Origin: Eukaryota sp. TZLM1-RC
Lineage: Eukaryota; Metamonada: BaSk clade
Length of the DNA: 64,000 bases
Reading direction: 5' to 3'
Assembly: GCA_040285825.1 (NCBI GenBank)
Contig: JAUPSS010000002.1
Coordinates: 372,001-436,000, forward strand
Positions 10,724 through 21,015 of this stretch are shown in pieces. Under the pieces are notes generated by a model. It was not told where the DNA came from. It did no database searches and worked only from the letters and a program-made list of their open reading frames with translations. Position numbers and translations under genes: made by a program. Position 1 is the stretch's first letter. The number at the start of each line of letters is the position of its first letter.

Positions 10724-11467
10724 ATGAATGTTCGGTCCTTTTCCTCTGATAGGTCATCAGCGGGAACACCCTCTCTTAGGCGTATTTATGAATCTAAGTT
10801 CTCTGCTCTCAATAAACCGCTTCAGGCCGAGCGACAACAAATACAACACTATCTTCACACATTGAACCGTGATTGTAATGGGTCCCGATTGCGTACTCCT
10901 TCTCCTGCTTGTCCCTCACGACCTCATACTTCTTTTTCTTCCTCTCCCAGTCGTCGTTGTAGTGCACATAGTCCTTATACAGCTCCTCTCAAAGTAAATC
11001 CCAAAACTTTTGCTGCTGAAATAAGCACAATGGCGAGTACAACCAACAATATCAGGCAAAAAAGCAGGCAACAAGTCAAGCGTATAAAACAGCAAGAAGA
11101 TACAAAGCTCAAACGACTTTTGTATTCTTCTAGCTTGCACGTGTCTTATTTTGCACGTGATTTGGTCCAAAATCAATCATCATCAAAGAAGGTCAAAGGG
11201 GATAACAATGCGAATGAAGATCATGTGATGAGGGATGATGTCATCATTATGAGAAAGAGGAAACTTCTACAAATGAAGGGTTCCAAACCTCCTATGGCGT
11301 CACAACACGGCACATCAACTTCCAAATCAAAAAATCGATCATCAGTTGATGACAGTGCAGTTCATCCACAACGATTTTCTCTTCCCCCAATGAGCAGAGC
11401 TGGGAGATGTGTCTCAGCACCATTGTACAGGGGGTCTGAGTTATCAAGGGAGTTTGTTAAAAGGTGA
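10724..11467 (+). CDS. Ser/Arg/Lys-rich hypothetical protein
   Basis: This 247-residue frame starts at an ATG and shows no retroelement similarity. The protein is basic and rich in Ser, Pro and Arg, with a helical, charged centre (RQQVKRIKQQEDTKLKRLL) that may form a short coiled coil. The ends look disordered. I recognise no domain. It is convergent with the ATG13-like gene, 126 bp between stops, and looks like a host gene because the frame is intact and has its own intergenic spacing. Confidence 0.5.
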   Translation: MNVRSFSSDRSSAGTPSLRRIYESKFSALNKPLQAERQQIQHYLHTLNRDCNGSRLRTPSPACPSRPHTSFSSSPSRRCSAHSPYTAPLKVNPKTFAAEISTMASTTNNIRQKSRQQVKRIKQQEDTKLKRLLYSSSLHVSYFARDLVQNQSSSKKVKGDNNANEDHVMRDDVIIMRKRKLLQMKGSKPPMASQHGTSTSKSKNRSSVDDSAVHPQRFSLPPMSRAGRCVSAPLYRGSELSREFVKR

Positions 11468-11593
11468 TTGTAAATAATGTATAATCTTGTGTAAATAATG
11501 TTTGATTAGTATTATGATTAATTGCGGATTTTTTTGATAAATTGTATTAAATGTTAAAACTAGTGTTTATTTTTTATTGATTTTATACAATAT

Positions 11594-12658
11594 TTACAAG
11601 TTGTCTAAAAGCTTTACAACATCCAATCTATCAACATTTTCAAACAAATCTAACTCAAAATCACACAAGGAGTCTAGGAACAATTTAAATTTGGATGAAA
11701 AAGGAACTTCTTTTCCAGCAGGGACAACAGAAAGTTCAACTGTTCTAGAAGAAACATTAGGCACACGTGATACTTTCCTATTCCAGCCAGCACCTTCCAC
11801 ATTAGGAAAGACCCTGACTTTCATTTCAGTCAATAAATCTGGAGGAACCGTTTTTCCGGAGTAATCACTGCTGACACTACCTAGCGACCCTGTAGAGTCT
11901 GACCTATTCCGTGTCCTGGGAGAAGAGAGAGGCATTGAACGGGATGGAGTAAGGGAATGTCTGCGAGGAGGGATAGAGGTGTCAAGCGTTGTTGGGCTGA
12001 GATAGTTGTCAAGAACTGGTGTGGGAAGAGAGACAAGAGCGGGAGGAAGAGGGTCTGAGAAGCTTATGGTGAGGGAGAGGCAACCGCATAGGGTAATGAC
12101 GGAAGTGACCTGAGAGCGAGGGGAATAGAAAGAGAGTGTTGAGGAAGAGGAGAAGGAGTGAACATCGGGGAGTTTGGTGGGGTAGTTTGAAGAAACGTGC
12201 AGCTGGCGGAAAGAATGTTCAGAGAGAGAAGACACTGGCAGAGTGTTGAAGATGATAGGTAGTGAGCGGAGAAGGGTAGTGAGTTTGGAGAGAGAGTGAA
12301 TGTACGAGGTACGGTTCTCTTTGTTGACATTGGCATCAGAGAAAACAAGCGAGGATGGAGAAAAGGAAAAGGTAAACATGGTGACTGGTGTGAGTTTGGA
12401 TGCATTTGGGGTGCATAAAGAATAAAGAACGTGCCAATCTTGTGTTAAAGTTCCGGGGACACTGATTGATTGTTGAGAAGATTGATGTTGATGAACATCT
12501 TCGGAAAAAGAAGTGTGCAGCTCACTGAGAGATGATTCAAGAGAGAATGAAGTAGATGAATGCAGAGAAGCTGGTACTAACAGCAGTTCAGATGCATGTG
12601 AGAGAAAGTCTGCAATGGCCACAAGAGTGCTTTTGAAGGGGTTGTGTATCACAGGCAT
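11594..12658 (-). CDS. ATG13-like autophagy protein (putative)
   Basis: This is a 354-residue frame with an ATG start. The central part (about residues 120-205) reads RSLPIIFNTLPVSSL, then SFYSPRSQVTSVITLCGCLSLTISF. That order resembles the end of the ATG13 HORMA domain, where a 'LLRSL...LLPAYKL' helix is followed by a strand with 'G.L.ISV.Y'. After it comes a Ser/Pro-rich segment with RRHSLTPSRS and RSDSTGSLGSVSSDYSG, typical of the disordered, phosphorylated tail of ATG13, which scaffolds the ATG1/ULK kinase. The match is by eye and partial. A different HORMA-like or unrelated protein is possible. A Fanzor remnant ends 44 bp upstream of the start codon on the same strand. Confidence 0.4.
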   Translation of the reverse strand: MPVIHNPFKSTLVAIADFLSHASELLLVPASLHSSTSFSLESSLSELHTSFSEDVHQHQSSQQSISVPGTLTQDWHVLYSLCTPNASKLTPVTMFTFSFSPSSLVFSDANVNKENRTSYIHSLSKLTTLLRSLPIIFNTLPVSSLSEHSFRQLHVSSNYPTKLPDVHSFSSSSTLSFYSPRSQVTSVITLCGCLSLTISFSDPLPPALVSLPTPVLDNYLSPTTLDTSIPPRRHSLTPSRSMPLSSPRTRNRSDSTGSLGSVSSDYSGKTVPPDLLTEMKVRVFPNVEGAGWNRKVSRVPNVSSRTVELSVVPAGKEVPFSSKFKLFLDSLCDFELDLFENVDRLDVVKLLDNL

Positions 12659-12702
12659 CTATTCTATGGTCATATTAAGCAAAACTGAAGGATGGGAATT
12701 CC

Positions 12703-13394
12703 TACTGTGAAATTCTATCAAAACGCACTTCTGGCTTTTGACATTGAGGGCAAACAAACTTATCATGGTTCACCCTCCCATCATCGTGATACACCTTTTG
12801 ATTGAATACCTTACAGCAATTCGTTTTGGCAGATGTGTAGAATTCATCTCCATTAGGCTTCACATATGTAAAATGTTTCAAAATCTCCTTCAAAAAGCGC
12901 TTCCTTGGGGTTTTCACAGCTTGTCTTGATGGCCCATCACCTCCACTGCCAAACCAAATTATGGTTTCTCTTCCATTAGCCATTAGTTTAATTTTTTCAA
13001 TTAATCCCATTATCCTTTTGCCTTCTTATTAAGAAATCAAACTTGTTGCGGCGCAGGGCTCGGCGATCTCCATTCCTCAGCAGTTTGTCTAGTATAGTTC
13101 TCGGACGGAAGTCGGGATTGCTGATTTCTTCCTGTGTCGGTACCCACATCAAAGGCGTTGCTATTTCATACAAATATTCCCGGAAATTCTGTACGAAATA
13201 GCAATTTGGTGATGCATGGGTCATGACAGGCGGTTGAATAATATTCTTTGCCTTTGGATTTAAAACAAGGCCCGAAAGTTGATGGTTCACATTATTATCA
13301 TCCATTCTTGATCCAATTGAATACCCACACAAATTGTTGTGGTTAAGATCAATTGCACAAAATGAATATTCAATTGGATCAACTGGAGGATGCT
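12703..13394 (-). pseudogene. Fanzor-like nuclease remnant, family A copy 1
   Basis: Minus-strand frames encode the RuvC-I motif (FCAIDLNHNNLCGY), the helical middle (RRNKFDFLIRRQK), the RuvC-II region (IIWFGSGGDGPSRQ), and GDEFYTSAKTNCC with the first half of the zinc ribbon (FVCPQC). One base is missing near 13020, so the two halves are in different frames. The rest of the ribbon and the RuvC-III motif are gone. A deletion between two GTCA repeats joins the ribbon directly to the element's right end (TAGAATTTCACAGTAG, ending at 12703). At 13394 it abuts a truncated gypsy element. Confidence 0.8.
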
Positions 13395-13537
13395 TGGAAT
13401 TCACCTTTCCGTTTCCTGGTAGTGCGAGGACCAAGGGTACTCCAATATGATTGGTATGCCTCAGTGCTTTTGACGTCAGCAACTGGGACAGACGATGTCT
13501 CGCCGTCATACCAAACTGCGGTGCAATAAGGAACTTT

Positions 13538-15612
13538 TGATAATTGATAAAAAGACAATTGATGGTGCTTCTTCTGCTGCTCTTTCGTCGGATGTGTTTT
13601 TTAATTCTAGTGATTCTAATTACATCTTCAATTTAGATTTTAAGAATGCTTTCAATTCTGTATCTCGTTCTTCCATTTTACCTTTGCTGCAAAAGCATTT
13701 TCCTGAAGTTGAGTCTTTTTTCTATTCATTTTATGGAAAATCATCCACATTGGTCTATGAAAACTTTGACCTGCTTTCGTCTTCAGGTGTTAAACAAGGT
13801 TATCCACTTGGTCCTTTTTTCTTTTGTCTGGCAATTCATCCATTAATGTGCGAATTGAAAGAAAAATTCCCAGAAATAGATATTGTAGCATATATGGATG
13901 ACTTTTCTGTAATTGCTCCTATTACAATTCTGAAACAAATAGCAACTTTTATCCAACAGCGTTATGAAGATATTGGTCTCTCATTGAATATCTCCAAATA
14001 TTTGATTATTGGCCGTGAACCAATTGATTTTTTTCATTAATGATGTCAATGTCCCCTTTATCAATTTTGATCAGTCTGGTTTTCGTTTTTTGGGTTGTTA
14101 TCTCGGAAATATTGATGAAGTCAAAAGCCAACTTTCGACTCTGTTGACTCAATTTGGAAATGAATTAGAATCAATAGAAAATTTAAATATTGAGAAACAT
14201 TTGAAATTCTTTTTCCTAAAAATCTGTTATTCTGGAAAATTTACTCATATTTTGAGATCAACATCACCATCAATTTCTTTGGAGTTTTGTCGCATTTTTA
14301 ATGAACAAAGAACCAATTGTTTAGCAAAATTATTGGAAATTGATGCATCTCAGTTACGAAGCCACATTTTTTGTGGTACAAATTTTGGTGGTGTTGATTT
14401 TCATAAATCAAGCTACCTTTGTAAAGCTGCCTTTATTGGAGGTGGAAAGAATTTTATTTATGAATTTGTGAATCGTTTTCCTGAAAAAATTCATCTCATT
14501 GAAAATTGTGGCAGCTCTTATCTTATTTCATTGCAACAGGAAATTGAAACTCTTTCACCCAATATTTGGGCTAAATGTTTCCCCTCTGATATTGTGGAAC
14601 TTCCTTCAAGAAGCTTGCTCTCCTTACCACTGGCTTTTGCAAAATTGCAGAAAAAAATCTTGAAAGTTTTAGAAAACTTGGATTATATTGTACGTCTTAG
14701 CTTGGCTAAGGAAAAAAATCCCGTTTTTGCAAACTTTTTGATTGATCTTGAAGACAGTTGCTCAAGTTGCCTAATCTCCCAAATTCCCAACATTTATGGC
14801 CTTCTACTTAATGATCACCAATGGACCACTGCAATGAGAATGAGATGTTTTCTGTGGCCTTGTTCATTACCAAATGATTTAATTTGTCGCTGCAAGAGTG
14901 TTGTTACGCTTTCCCATATTTTAAACTGTAAGTATTTTATAACTTATCGCTCACTTGTTCATGACTCAGTTCGTGATCAATTATATGCCATGTGCAAAAG
15001 TTTCAATATAGAGGCATTTATTGAGCCACTAGTACGTAAGCTGTCTTCAGATCAAACTGATGATTCCTTTGGTAAAAGAAGGGCAGATTTAGTAGCTCCA
15101 GGGATCGATGGTGTTCTCAATGTTGTAGACGTTGTCTCAGTGGATGTTTGCAAAAATTCTGCTGCTCGTTTAGTGTATTCCGCTGATTCGCCGTTATCTA
15201 ACGCCGAAAAAAAGAAGATAAAAAAATATGAAGAACCTTTGGCACAGTTAGGTAGAGTGGAACATGTGAAATATCAGTTTGTGCCGTTTGCAATTTCTCT
15301 TTTTGGCAATATTGGACCTTCAGGGTTGCACTTTATTGAAAATTTCAGAAAAGTGTTACTGAATAGGTCTGGTAAAACAATGAACTCCACTTTCTGGTTA
15401 AATAGAATTGTTTTTTGCATTTTCAAGTCTATTCCAACAATGATTTCAAAGGCACTTTTAGCTATTGGTGTAGAATATGAACGTAATGCTGTGAGTAGGT
15501 TCAGTAATAGTGACGCTTGTTTGGAGGATATTGAATTCTAGATGGGTTTTTTATCTCAATAATTATTCCAGTTTTAAAAATAAATAAATAAAATGCAAAA
15601 AAAAGATTTTTT
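13538..15612 (+). mobile_element. 5'-truncated RLE-type non-LTR retrotransposon
   Basis: The 12-bp target duplication ATAAGGAACTTT is at 13526-13537 and 15613-15624. The insertion splits the chromodomain-like end of the minus-strand gypsy element, and the uninterrupted counterpart at 365-655 shows the empty site. The copy begins inside the RT palm, includes the catalytic YMDD, and ends in an A-rich tail after the stop codon at 15541. Confidence 0.9.
13541..15541 (+). pseudogene. RT plus restriction-like endonuclease polyprotein, frameshifted
   Basis: The first frame (to 14040) has the RT palm: NLDFKNAFNSVSR, SSSGVKQGYPLGP, then AYMDDFSVIAP with the YxDD catalytic pair. A frameshift in a T-run near 14030 moves the rest to the frame ending at 15541 (510 residues). 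It carries the thumb (FRFLGCYLG), GGGKNFIYEF, the knuckle CRCKSVVTLSHILNC, the endonuclease motif (RRADLVAPGIDGVLNVVDV) followed by a Lys-rich helix, and a conserved end. This layout, RT first and nuclease last, is that of R2/NeSL-like site- or sequence-preferring elements. 5' truncation and the frameshift make it inactive. Confidence 0.85.
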
Positions 15613-15711
15613 ATAAGGAACTTTATTGTTATTCGAGTCTACAAAATCGAAGTGATCTATAATCTTCAAAATTACAGATTCTTCCATATTACCAGTAGCA
15701 ACGTTCTTATG

Positions 15712-16783
15712 TCAATCAATTTTTTCATTAGGGAAGTCAGAGAGGTATAGTTTACAATGATTAGTACTAGCCATCAACATCGAACCAGTGACAAGATTTT
15801 TGAGTAATAAACTCTTATTGGTTTTCACTTCTTCAATAAGAAAAGGGTCAGTGAAACAACCATGGAGTTCACCATTAGTCTTTAACCGCAAAACTAAATC
15901 ACCTTTATTAACAGGGTTCCGATGTTTGCTAACTTCAGGATGTTGTTGAGCTTGTCTGAGCTTTGCCTCTTCTCTCTTCTTTGAAATTCTTTCCAGTTTT
16001 GCTCCAAGATCTTGAACAAAGGGAATATTAACATTAGCTGATTTTAACAGTTCAAACATATTACTAGGATCAACTCTAGGGCTGTGGTCGCTACCAAACA
16101 TTAAATTGTAGGGCGAATGACCAGTAACTCTACTAATAGTTGAATTGATTTGAAGTTGTACAATTGGGATATATTCACTCCAATTGCTATAATCGCCATA
16201 GTCCACCAAAATCTTTCTTAGACTTTGTAAAATGTCTCTGTGTCGTCTTTCTACTAAACCATTGCTTTGTGAAAAGCTAGTTAGTGAACGACTTACTTCA
16301 ATGTTTAATAAATCGCATAACCCTTTGAATATGGCATTTGCAAATTCAATACCATTGTCACTATGAATCAACAGTGGGATACCAAAAATTGATACTACAC
16401 TCCATAGCAGGTGATTGGTTGCCTCCACTGCATTTAATTCCTTTGCAGGGCAAATGATCGTATACCTAGTGAACGAATCTACAAAAACTATTAAATATTT
16501 GAATCCATTATCATCTTGTTGTTATGGTCCAATAGTGTCTGCGTTTAATCGTGCAAAAGGTCGATCAGCCCAAAGAGAGCCAGATGATTCAATGACATTT
16601 TTAGGCACATGTGCCGTCTTTTGACATGCTGGACATCTCTTAATGTGATTAATCGTGTCTTTGCGCATGTCGGGCCAAAAGTAGTCACTATTGAGTAATT
16701 TCTTTACGCTAGTCGTCACACTAGGATGGCCAACATCTGCATGTCCATGAATGATAGTTAAAGTCTGCTTCCTTAAACTATCT
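15712..16783 (-). pseudogene. integrase of gypsy element
   Basis: The zinc-binding region is at 16719-16522 (DYFWPDMRKDTI, CPACQKTAHVPK, then LNADTIGP). The catalytic core is at 16428-15712 (HSDNGIEFANAIF with the second Asp, and SNGLVERRHRDILQSL with the Glu region). It ends with a linker and a C-terminal domain (DLVLRLKTNGE, later DPFLIEEV). A frame break separates the two pieces near 16500. The enzyme would insert the element's cDNA into chromosomes. The upstream junction to RNase H is interrupted at 16783 by a short LTR element. Confidence 0.8.
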
Positions 16784-18378
16784 TGTTGCCTTAGGTTGCA
16801 AAAGTGGTTGAGATAGAGATGATTGACATAAAGTGCATGACATAAAGTTGATTTATTTTGCCCTTATTCTATTTAAGCCTAAAGGCGCCAACACTACTTC
16901 TTCCCTTTTTCAAAATTAATTAACTTTAAACTAATAACTAAACTATAAATATACAAAATACTAATAACTAAATTCTAATGTTTCCTGATGTCTACTATTA
17001 TTTTCTCACGTCTTACTTCTTGATAGTTGATGTATTATATTCCTTTAACAATAATGTAGAATAAAGGAGTGAGCAATAACGTAAAAGAACTGGTTCCAAG
17101 ATCCATGTGTTAGAATACTTTGTTGTATTAGCTTTAGTCGTTACATAATGACGTTCTGCTTTTTCCTTTTTTCGTAGACGAGTAACGTGGTAGTGTCGTT
17201 TAGTAAAGTTATTATGGAATCGAATAATGGATTCGCTAATAAATATGCAGGGTCTATGATGGACTGAAAACAACAGTAAACAAAGTAACAAAGTTCAAAA
17301 ATCTGAAAAAGGCATCATTTGTTGTTAAAGTACTGCCTATCTACAAAAATTGTTAAAGTGGGAGGGTTAAAATACATCGTCGTTCCCATTCGCTGGAAGA
17401 GGTGAGCTCGATGACTGTACCTGTATCCCATTACTTAACCTTGACTTTTTTTTAAAAAGGAAGGGGGGAGGGAGCAACTTCCGTATATCTGCCCTTGTGA
17501 TTCATTATTGTTGGAGGTGGAGTTTGTAATCGTAACCTCGTACATTGAGTGGGGGAGGAGGATTCTACACTAGAACCCTCGTAACCCGGTTTTTTTGTTG
17601 TCGTTTTGATGGAGGAGGGGTCTATACCCGTAGCCTCATTTCCAGTGTTTGAAATCCAACGTTTCTACCTCTCTTTTGGATTTGCTTCCATAAAGAAGGA
17701 AGCTGCTCAAGCAAACAGTAATCTGTAGGTTCAAGGTGGGCTTCCGCGTCCTTCATTATCTGTTGGCGAAGCTCTTTCTCTTCGTCGTCCATTTCTTCTA
17801 AGACGGACTGAAGTTCTTCGTAGTCCTTTAGAGCAGACGAAGTATCTGAGCTTAACCCAACATTTTCTTTAGGTGAGGAGGGGGGTGGTCCCGTTCCTGA
17901 AACCTTATCTGGTTTGTTGGACATGGAAGAGGCAGGAGGTGGTTCCGTGCCTGGTTCCATTGTTTTTGATTTGGAAGAGGCGGGAGGTGGTTCCGTGCCT
18001 GGTTCCATATCTTTCTCATGAGGAGGGGCGGAGGATGGTCTCGAGCCCGAGTCCTCTTCTTTATTTGACTCTTCAGTCCCTGCTGTTGTTCTATATATGC
18101 TCAAAGCATCTCTGTCGTACTGTTGCATCTGTCTAATGTAAAAAATTTGGCTGGAGTCAGTGTCCTGGCGAGGAGAGACTGACATGATATCCGCTGAAGA
18201 TATCCTCTGTTTGATAGCTGTGAGTTGTGTGAACGGTATACCTATAACCTAATACGGCCAATAATTATTGTTGCCTTAGGTTGCAAAAGTGGTTGAGATA
18301 AAGATGATTGACATAAAGTGCATGACATAAAGTTGATTTATTTTGCCCTTATTCTATTTAAGCCTAAAGGCGCCAACA
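16784..18378 (-). mobile_element. non-autonomous LTR element (young copy)
   Basis: The 110-bp LTRs at 16784-16893 and 18269-18378 differ at only one position by eye, so the insertion is recent. The four bases ATCT flank it on both sides (16780-16783, 18379-18382). The 5' LTR is followed by ATAATTATTGGCC, and the 3' LTR is preceded by a purine tract (AAAAAGGGAAGAAGTAG). The 1.37-kb interior has no RT or integrase. It sits in the gypsy pol gene between RNase H and integrase. The older relative is at 4888-6278. Confidence 0.9.
17622..18185 (-). CDS. repeat-containing acidic protein of short LTR element
   Basis: This frame of 187 residues starts 84 bp inside the 5' LTR. It is rich in Ser, Pro and Glu and carries tandem copies of MEPGTEPPPASS (about residues 60-90). 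A Glu-rich helical region follows (LQSVLEEMDDEEKELRQQI), possibly a coiled coil. No capsid or zinc-knuckle motif is visible. Position suggests a structural protein that could let the RNA be packaged by an autonomous relative. Confidence 0.4.
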   Translation of the reverse strand: MSVSPRQDTDSSQIFYIRQMQQYDRDALSIYRTTAGTEESNKEEDSGSRPSSAPPHEKDMEPGTEPPPASSKSKTMEPGTEPPPASSMSNKPDKVSGTGPPPSSPKENVGLSSDTSSALKDYEELQSVLEEMDDEEKELRQQIMKDAEAHLEPTDYCLLEQLPSLWKQIQKRGRNVGFQTLEMRLRV

Positions 18379-18504
18379 ATCTGGGATAACAATCTTCCCA
18401 CGATTGTTGGTATACAATTGAATATCTGAATTATAATTGTAATCTTTATAATAATTAGGATTTGAATCAACATCTATAAGTTGTTCTTGCCTAATCTTTG
18501 AGAT

Positions 18505-19332
18505 TCAAGTGTCAAATAAATCAAATTTAGTGTCCTCAACTGCTTCTTTCAGTGCAGATAAGCTATTGATTGTGGGTAGCTCAATTGTGGACGGTTGAGT
18601 AATATCATCCCTTAACAAATTAACTCTAGTTAATAAATTTAAATGGGGTAATTGTTCTTCAACACTGTGAGGTGCCAAGTTTCTCACTTGTTGGACTCGA
18701 GGAGTTTTGGGTTTGGTATCAACCAATCTAGACAACATGTCTGCCCAATAATTCTCCTCGCCTGCAGTGTGGACTACATCATAATTGAATTCTGACAATA
18801 TTGGTAGCCACCTCTTCACAATTCTGTTCTTTTCAGGAGCTGATATGAGGTATGCTAAATTTCTATGATCAGTGAAAATAGTTAATTTCCTCGAAATTAA
18901 ATAATTTTCTAAACTACTGTCAGTGAGAATTAGTAAAATTGCATACAACTCTTTCTGAAGTACAGACCATGTCTTTTGTGAAGTTGATAATAATTTGCTA
19001 AAGAAGGCAATAGGTAAAACCTTTCTCTTAATTAGCGGAGTCGTAGGATCTTTAGGTGGGTTAGTTTCTTCCCATATTACTCCACCTACAGCCACATCAG
19101 ACGCGTCAGCACTTATTAAAATATGCTTGTCTTCTGAGGGCAATTCAAGAGGGATATTTGTTTTAATGAGATTTATAATCTTATCAAAAGCCTCGTCATG
19201 ATCAGAAGTCCATTTGATTTTTGACGGTTTGTTTCTGGTTAAATTGTTGTTTGGTTCTATCAAATCAGACAAGTTTGGCAACCAGTCACGTATACAGTTA
19301 AATGAACCTATAAAACTCCTAACTGAAGGCAA
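18505..19332 (-). pseudogene. gypsy RT end and RNase H
   Basis: This 275-residue stretch starts in the RT connection (SFIGSFNCIRDWLPNLSDLI, KIKWTSDHDEAFD). It contains a complete-looking RNase H domain: ILISADASDVAVGGVI with the first Asp, SVLQKELYAILL with the Glu, IFTDHRNLAYL with the next Asp, and VVHTAGEENYWADMLSR with the last. RNase H removes the RNA strand during cDNA synthesis. The frame is intact locally but is cut off from the rest of pol by stops and insertions. Confidence 0.85.
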
Positions 19333-19429
19333 TGTCCTTGGTTTGGGTAGGTTAAATAAGCCTTCAATCTTTGCATCATCAATATTACGGGTTTTATTTA
19401 AAAATATACTACCTAAAATTTTATTTCAT

Positions 19430-20591
19430 GATTACAAGTGGTAAAGTGCCACTTGGATAGGCCAAGGTTAACTCTAAAACGTTTGGCGGGTTCTAGAACC
19501 GAACCTACTCTAGACGAAACTTCATTCAAGGTCGAAGCTACTATTATAATATCATCGATATATATAAATGCAATCAAATATTTCCATCATAATGTTTGAA
19601 AACATTGCATGAACGTTCTTTAATCCAAAACAAGCCCTTTTAAAACTGATCGACATCCCGGGAATTGATACGGTAGTTTATTCAATATCCCCTTTTGCTA
19701 TTTTGAGCTGCCAAAATGCCTTAGGTAAATATAGAGTTGCCATATAATTACTATTTATAGCCATTCATTAATGGTAGAGTTGCTATATAATTAGTTTTAC
19801 TTAGAAACTCCAAAATGTCGCTAATCCTGGGCAAATTTGCCACTACAGGTTTAGTTAAATTATTGATTCCACTTATACCACTCAAACGCCGGTTAATCTT
19901 GGTTTTCTGTGATCAGAGTAAATTACGAGACAAATGGGACTACTGAATTGAGACTTTGCGGGCACAGCAAAACCATTACGGATCAATTCGTTAAAAATTT
20001 CCTCGGCTACCCGTTGTTTTTCTGGGTTTAATCTTCGAGGTTTCCATTTGACGACCTTACTTTCGTCATAAAATGAAATGGTCATCGGCTGACAATCAAT
20101 TCCATCCGGGTGAGGTAGCTCACTAAATACATCTCTGTATTTTTCGAGTAGCACGACTGGGCGTTCCTCATCCCTAATGTCGTCCAGGCATATTCTACAG
20201 CCCAACTTATCTAAATTATGTCTGAATGTGAAATGCCCAAAATCATTAGCTAAGTCTGATTTATTACTCAATTCTTCTATGAATCTAATTGGTTGACAGA
20301 TTCTATTATCAAACTCACATTCAGCATTTAAGATGGTGCGGTGTTCGCGATCCAAATTAATATTGAAACCGTGCTCCGTGCGTAACCCCAAGGTTTGTAA
20401 TAAGTCTCGTTCGATCAACAAATTGTTGGTGTAACAGGTATGATTTAAAATTCGATTCCAAAAAAATACTTGAGTAATCAAGCTACTCACATTTACAGCG
20501 AGAACACCACTTGCACATCCTAGGGTCGTGGAGCCAATGCCATTTGCCGATGAGTATTCGACGGTTTTATTGTCATTAATTATCTTATTAC
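19430..20591 (-). pseudogene. gypsy protease end and reverse transcriptase
   Basis: On the minus strand the frame from 20591 to 19882 carries the end of the protease, a linker (DVFSELPHPDGIDCQPMTI) and the RT start (KPRRLNPEKQRVAEEIFNEL, then SPICLV). From 19880 to 19430 the RT continues with stops and shifts. The catalytic motif is still readable near 19550 (AFIYIDDIIIVAS). The first eight residues of the apparent ORF start come from the inserted MITE, not from the element. Confidence 0.75.
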
Positions 20592-20599
20592 ATTTTAAG

Positions 20600-21007
20600 C
20601 ATACCTGGGCATGACTTCTTGACAATCAACACTTCTGTCATGGTGTCATGACAAATTGAATTTTTTGTACAAAACATACACGTTAAATCAACAAAGACAC
20701 ATTAATTCATCAACTTCATGTAGTCAACTGTGAACACAACAACACTCACTGAGGGCTTCAAACTACACGTCTTTCAAAACTGTACACATTCGGCATGGAT
20801 CCTCGTCTTTGAAACTTATGCAGACGAAAAAGAAGAGAGTTTGATTGTTTGCAGAAGTTGTGTTGTTTGTTTAATTTAGTTTGATTCAAATAAAACAAAA
20901 TAAATTTAATTAAAGATAAATACAATAACGTTGTTTCAAGTACAGTGTTATGTCTGTCATAACAGTCATGTCATGACAGATAAGAGTAGTTTTCATGTCC
21001 AGGTATG
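20600..21007. mobile_element. MITE with 8-bp target duplication
   Basis: The terminal inverted repeats read CATACCTGGGCATGA on the left and the complement of CATACCTGGACATGA on the right. The 8-bp direct repeat ATTTTAAG lies on both sides (20592-20599, 21008-21015). The 408-bp interior has no coding frame and includes inner inverted motifs around TGTCATGACA. Removing it and one ATTTTAAG restores the gypsy protease frame. An 8-bp duplication is typical of hAT-type DNA transposons, which is an inference here. Confidence 0.85.
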
Positions 21008-21015
21008 ATTTTAAG

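Larger units (their letters stand above)
13400..15711 (-). pseudogene. chromodomain-like C-terminus of gypsy pol (split)
   Basis: Segments 15711-15613 and 13527-13400 form one continuous frame when the non-LTR element between them and one copy of ATAAGGAACTTT are ignored. It reads MEESVILKIIDHFDF, then YCTAVWYDGETSSVPVADV, then EAYQSYWSTLGPRTT. The pattern of a strand with W-x-D-G, an acidic or small-residue turn and a final helix resembles a chromo or chromo-shadow domain, as found after the integrase of chromoviruses, where it steers integration to marked chromatin. The copy at 365-655 has the same segment, so the frame is conserved. Confidence 0.55.

Noticed and set aside
12064-12405. Second minus-strand frame within the ATG13-like gene
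   Set aside because: It overlaps fully, has Ser/Pro-rich shadow composition and no independent motif.
13395-13509. N-terminal extension of the apparent Fanzor frame at 12997-13509
   Set aside because: The first 38 codons read the chromodomain-like gypsy sequence in the wrong frame. Homology to Fanzor starts only near 13394.
20600-20625. Start of the gypsy protease/RT frame at 20625
   Set aside because: Those codons lie inside the MITE. The real frame continues on the other side of the MITE.
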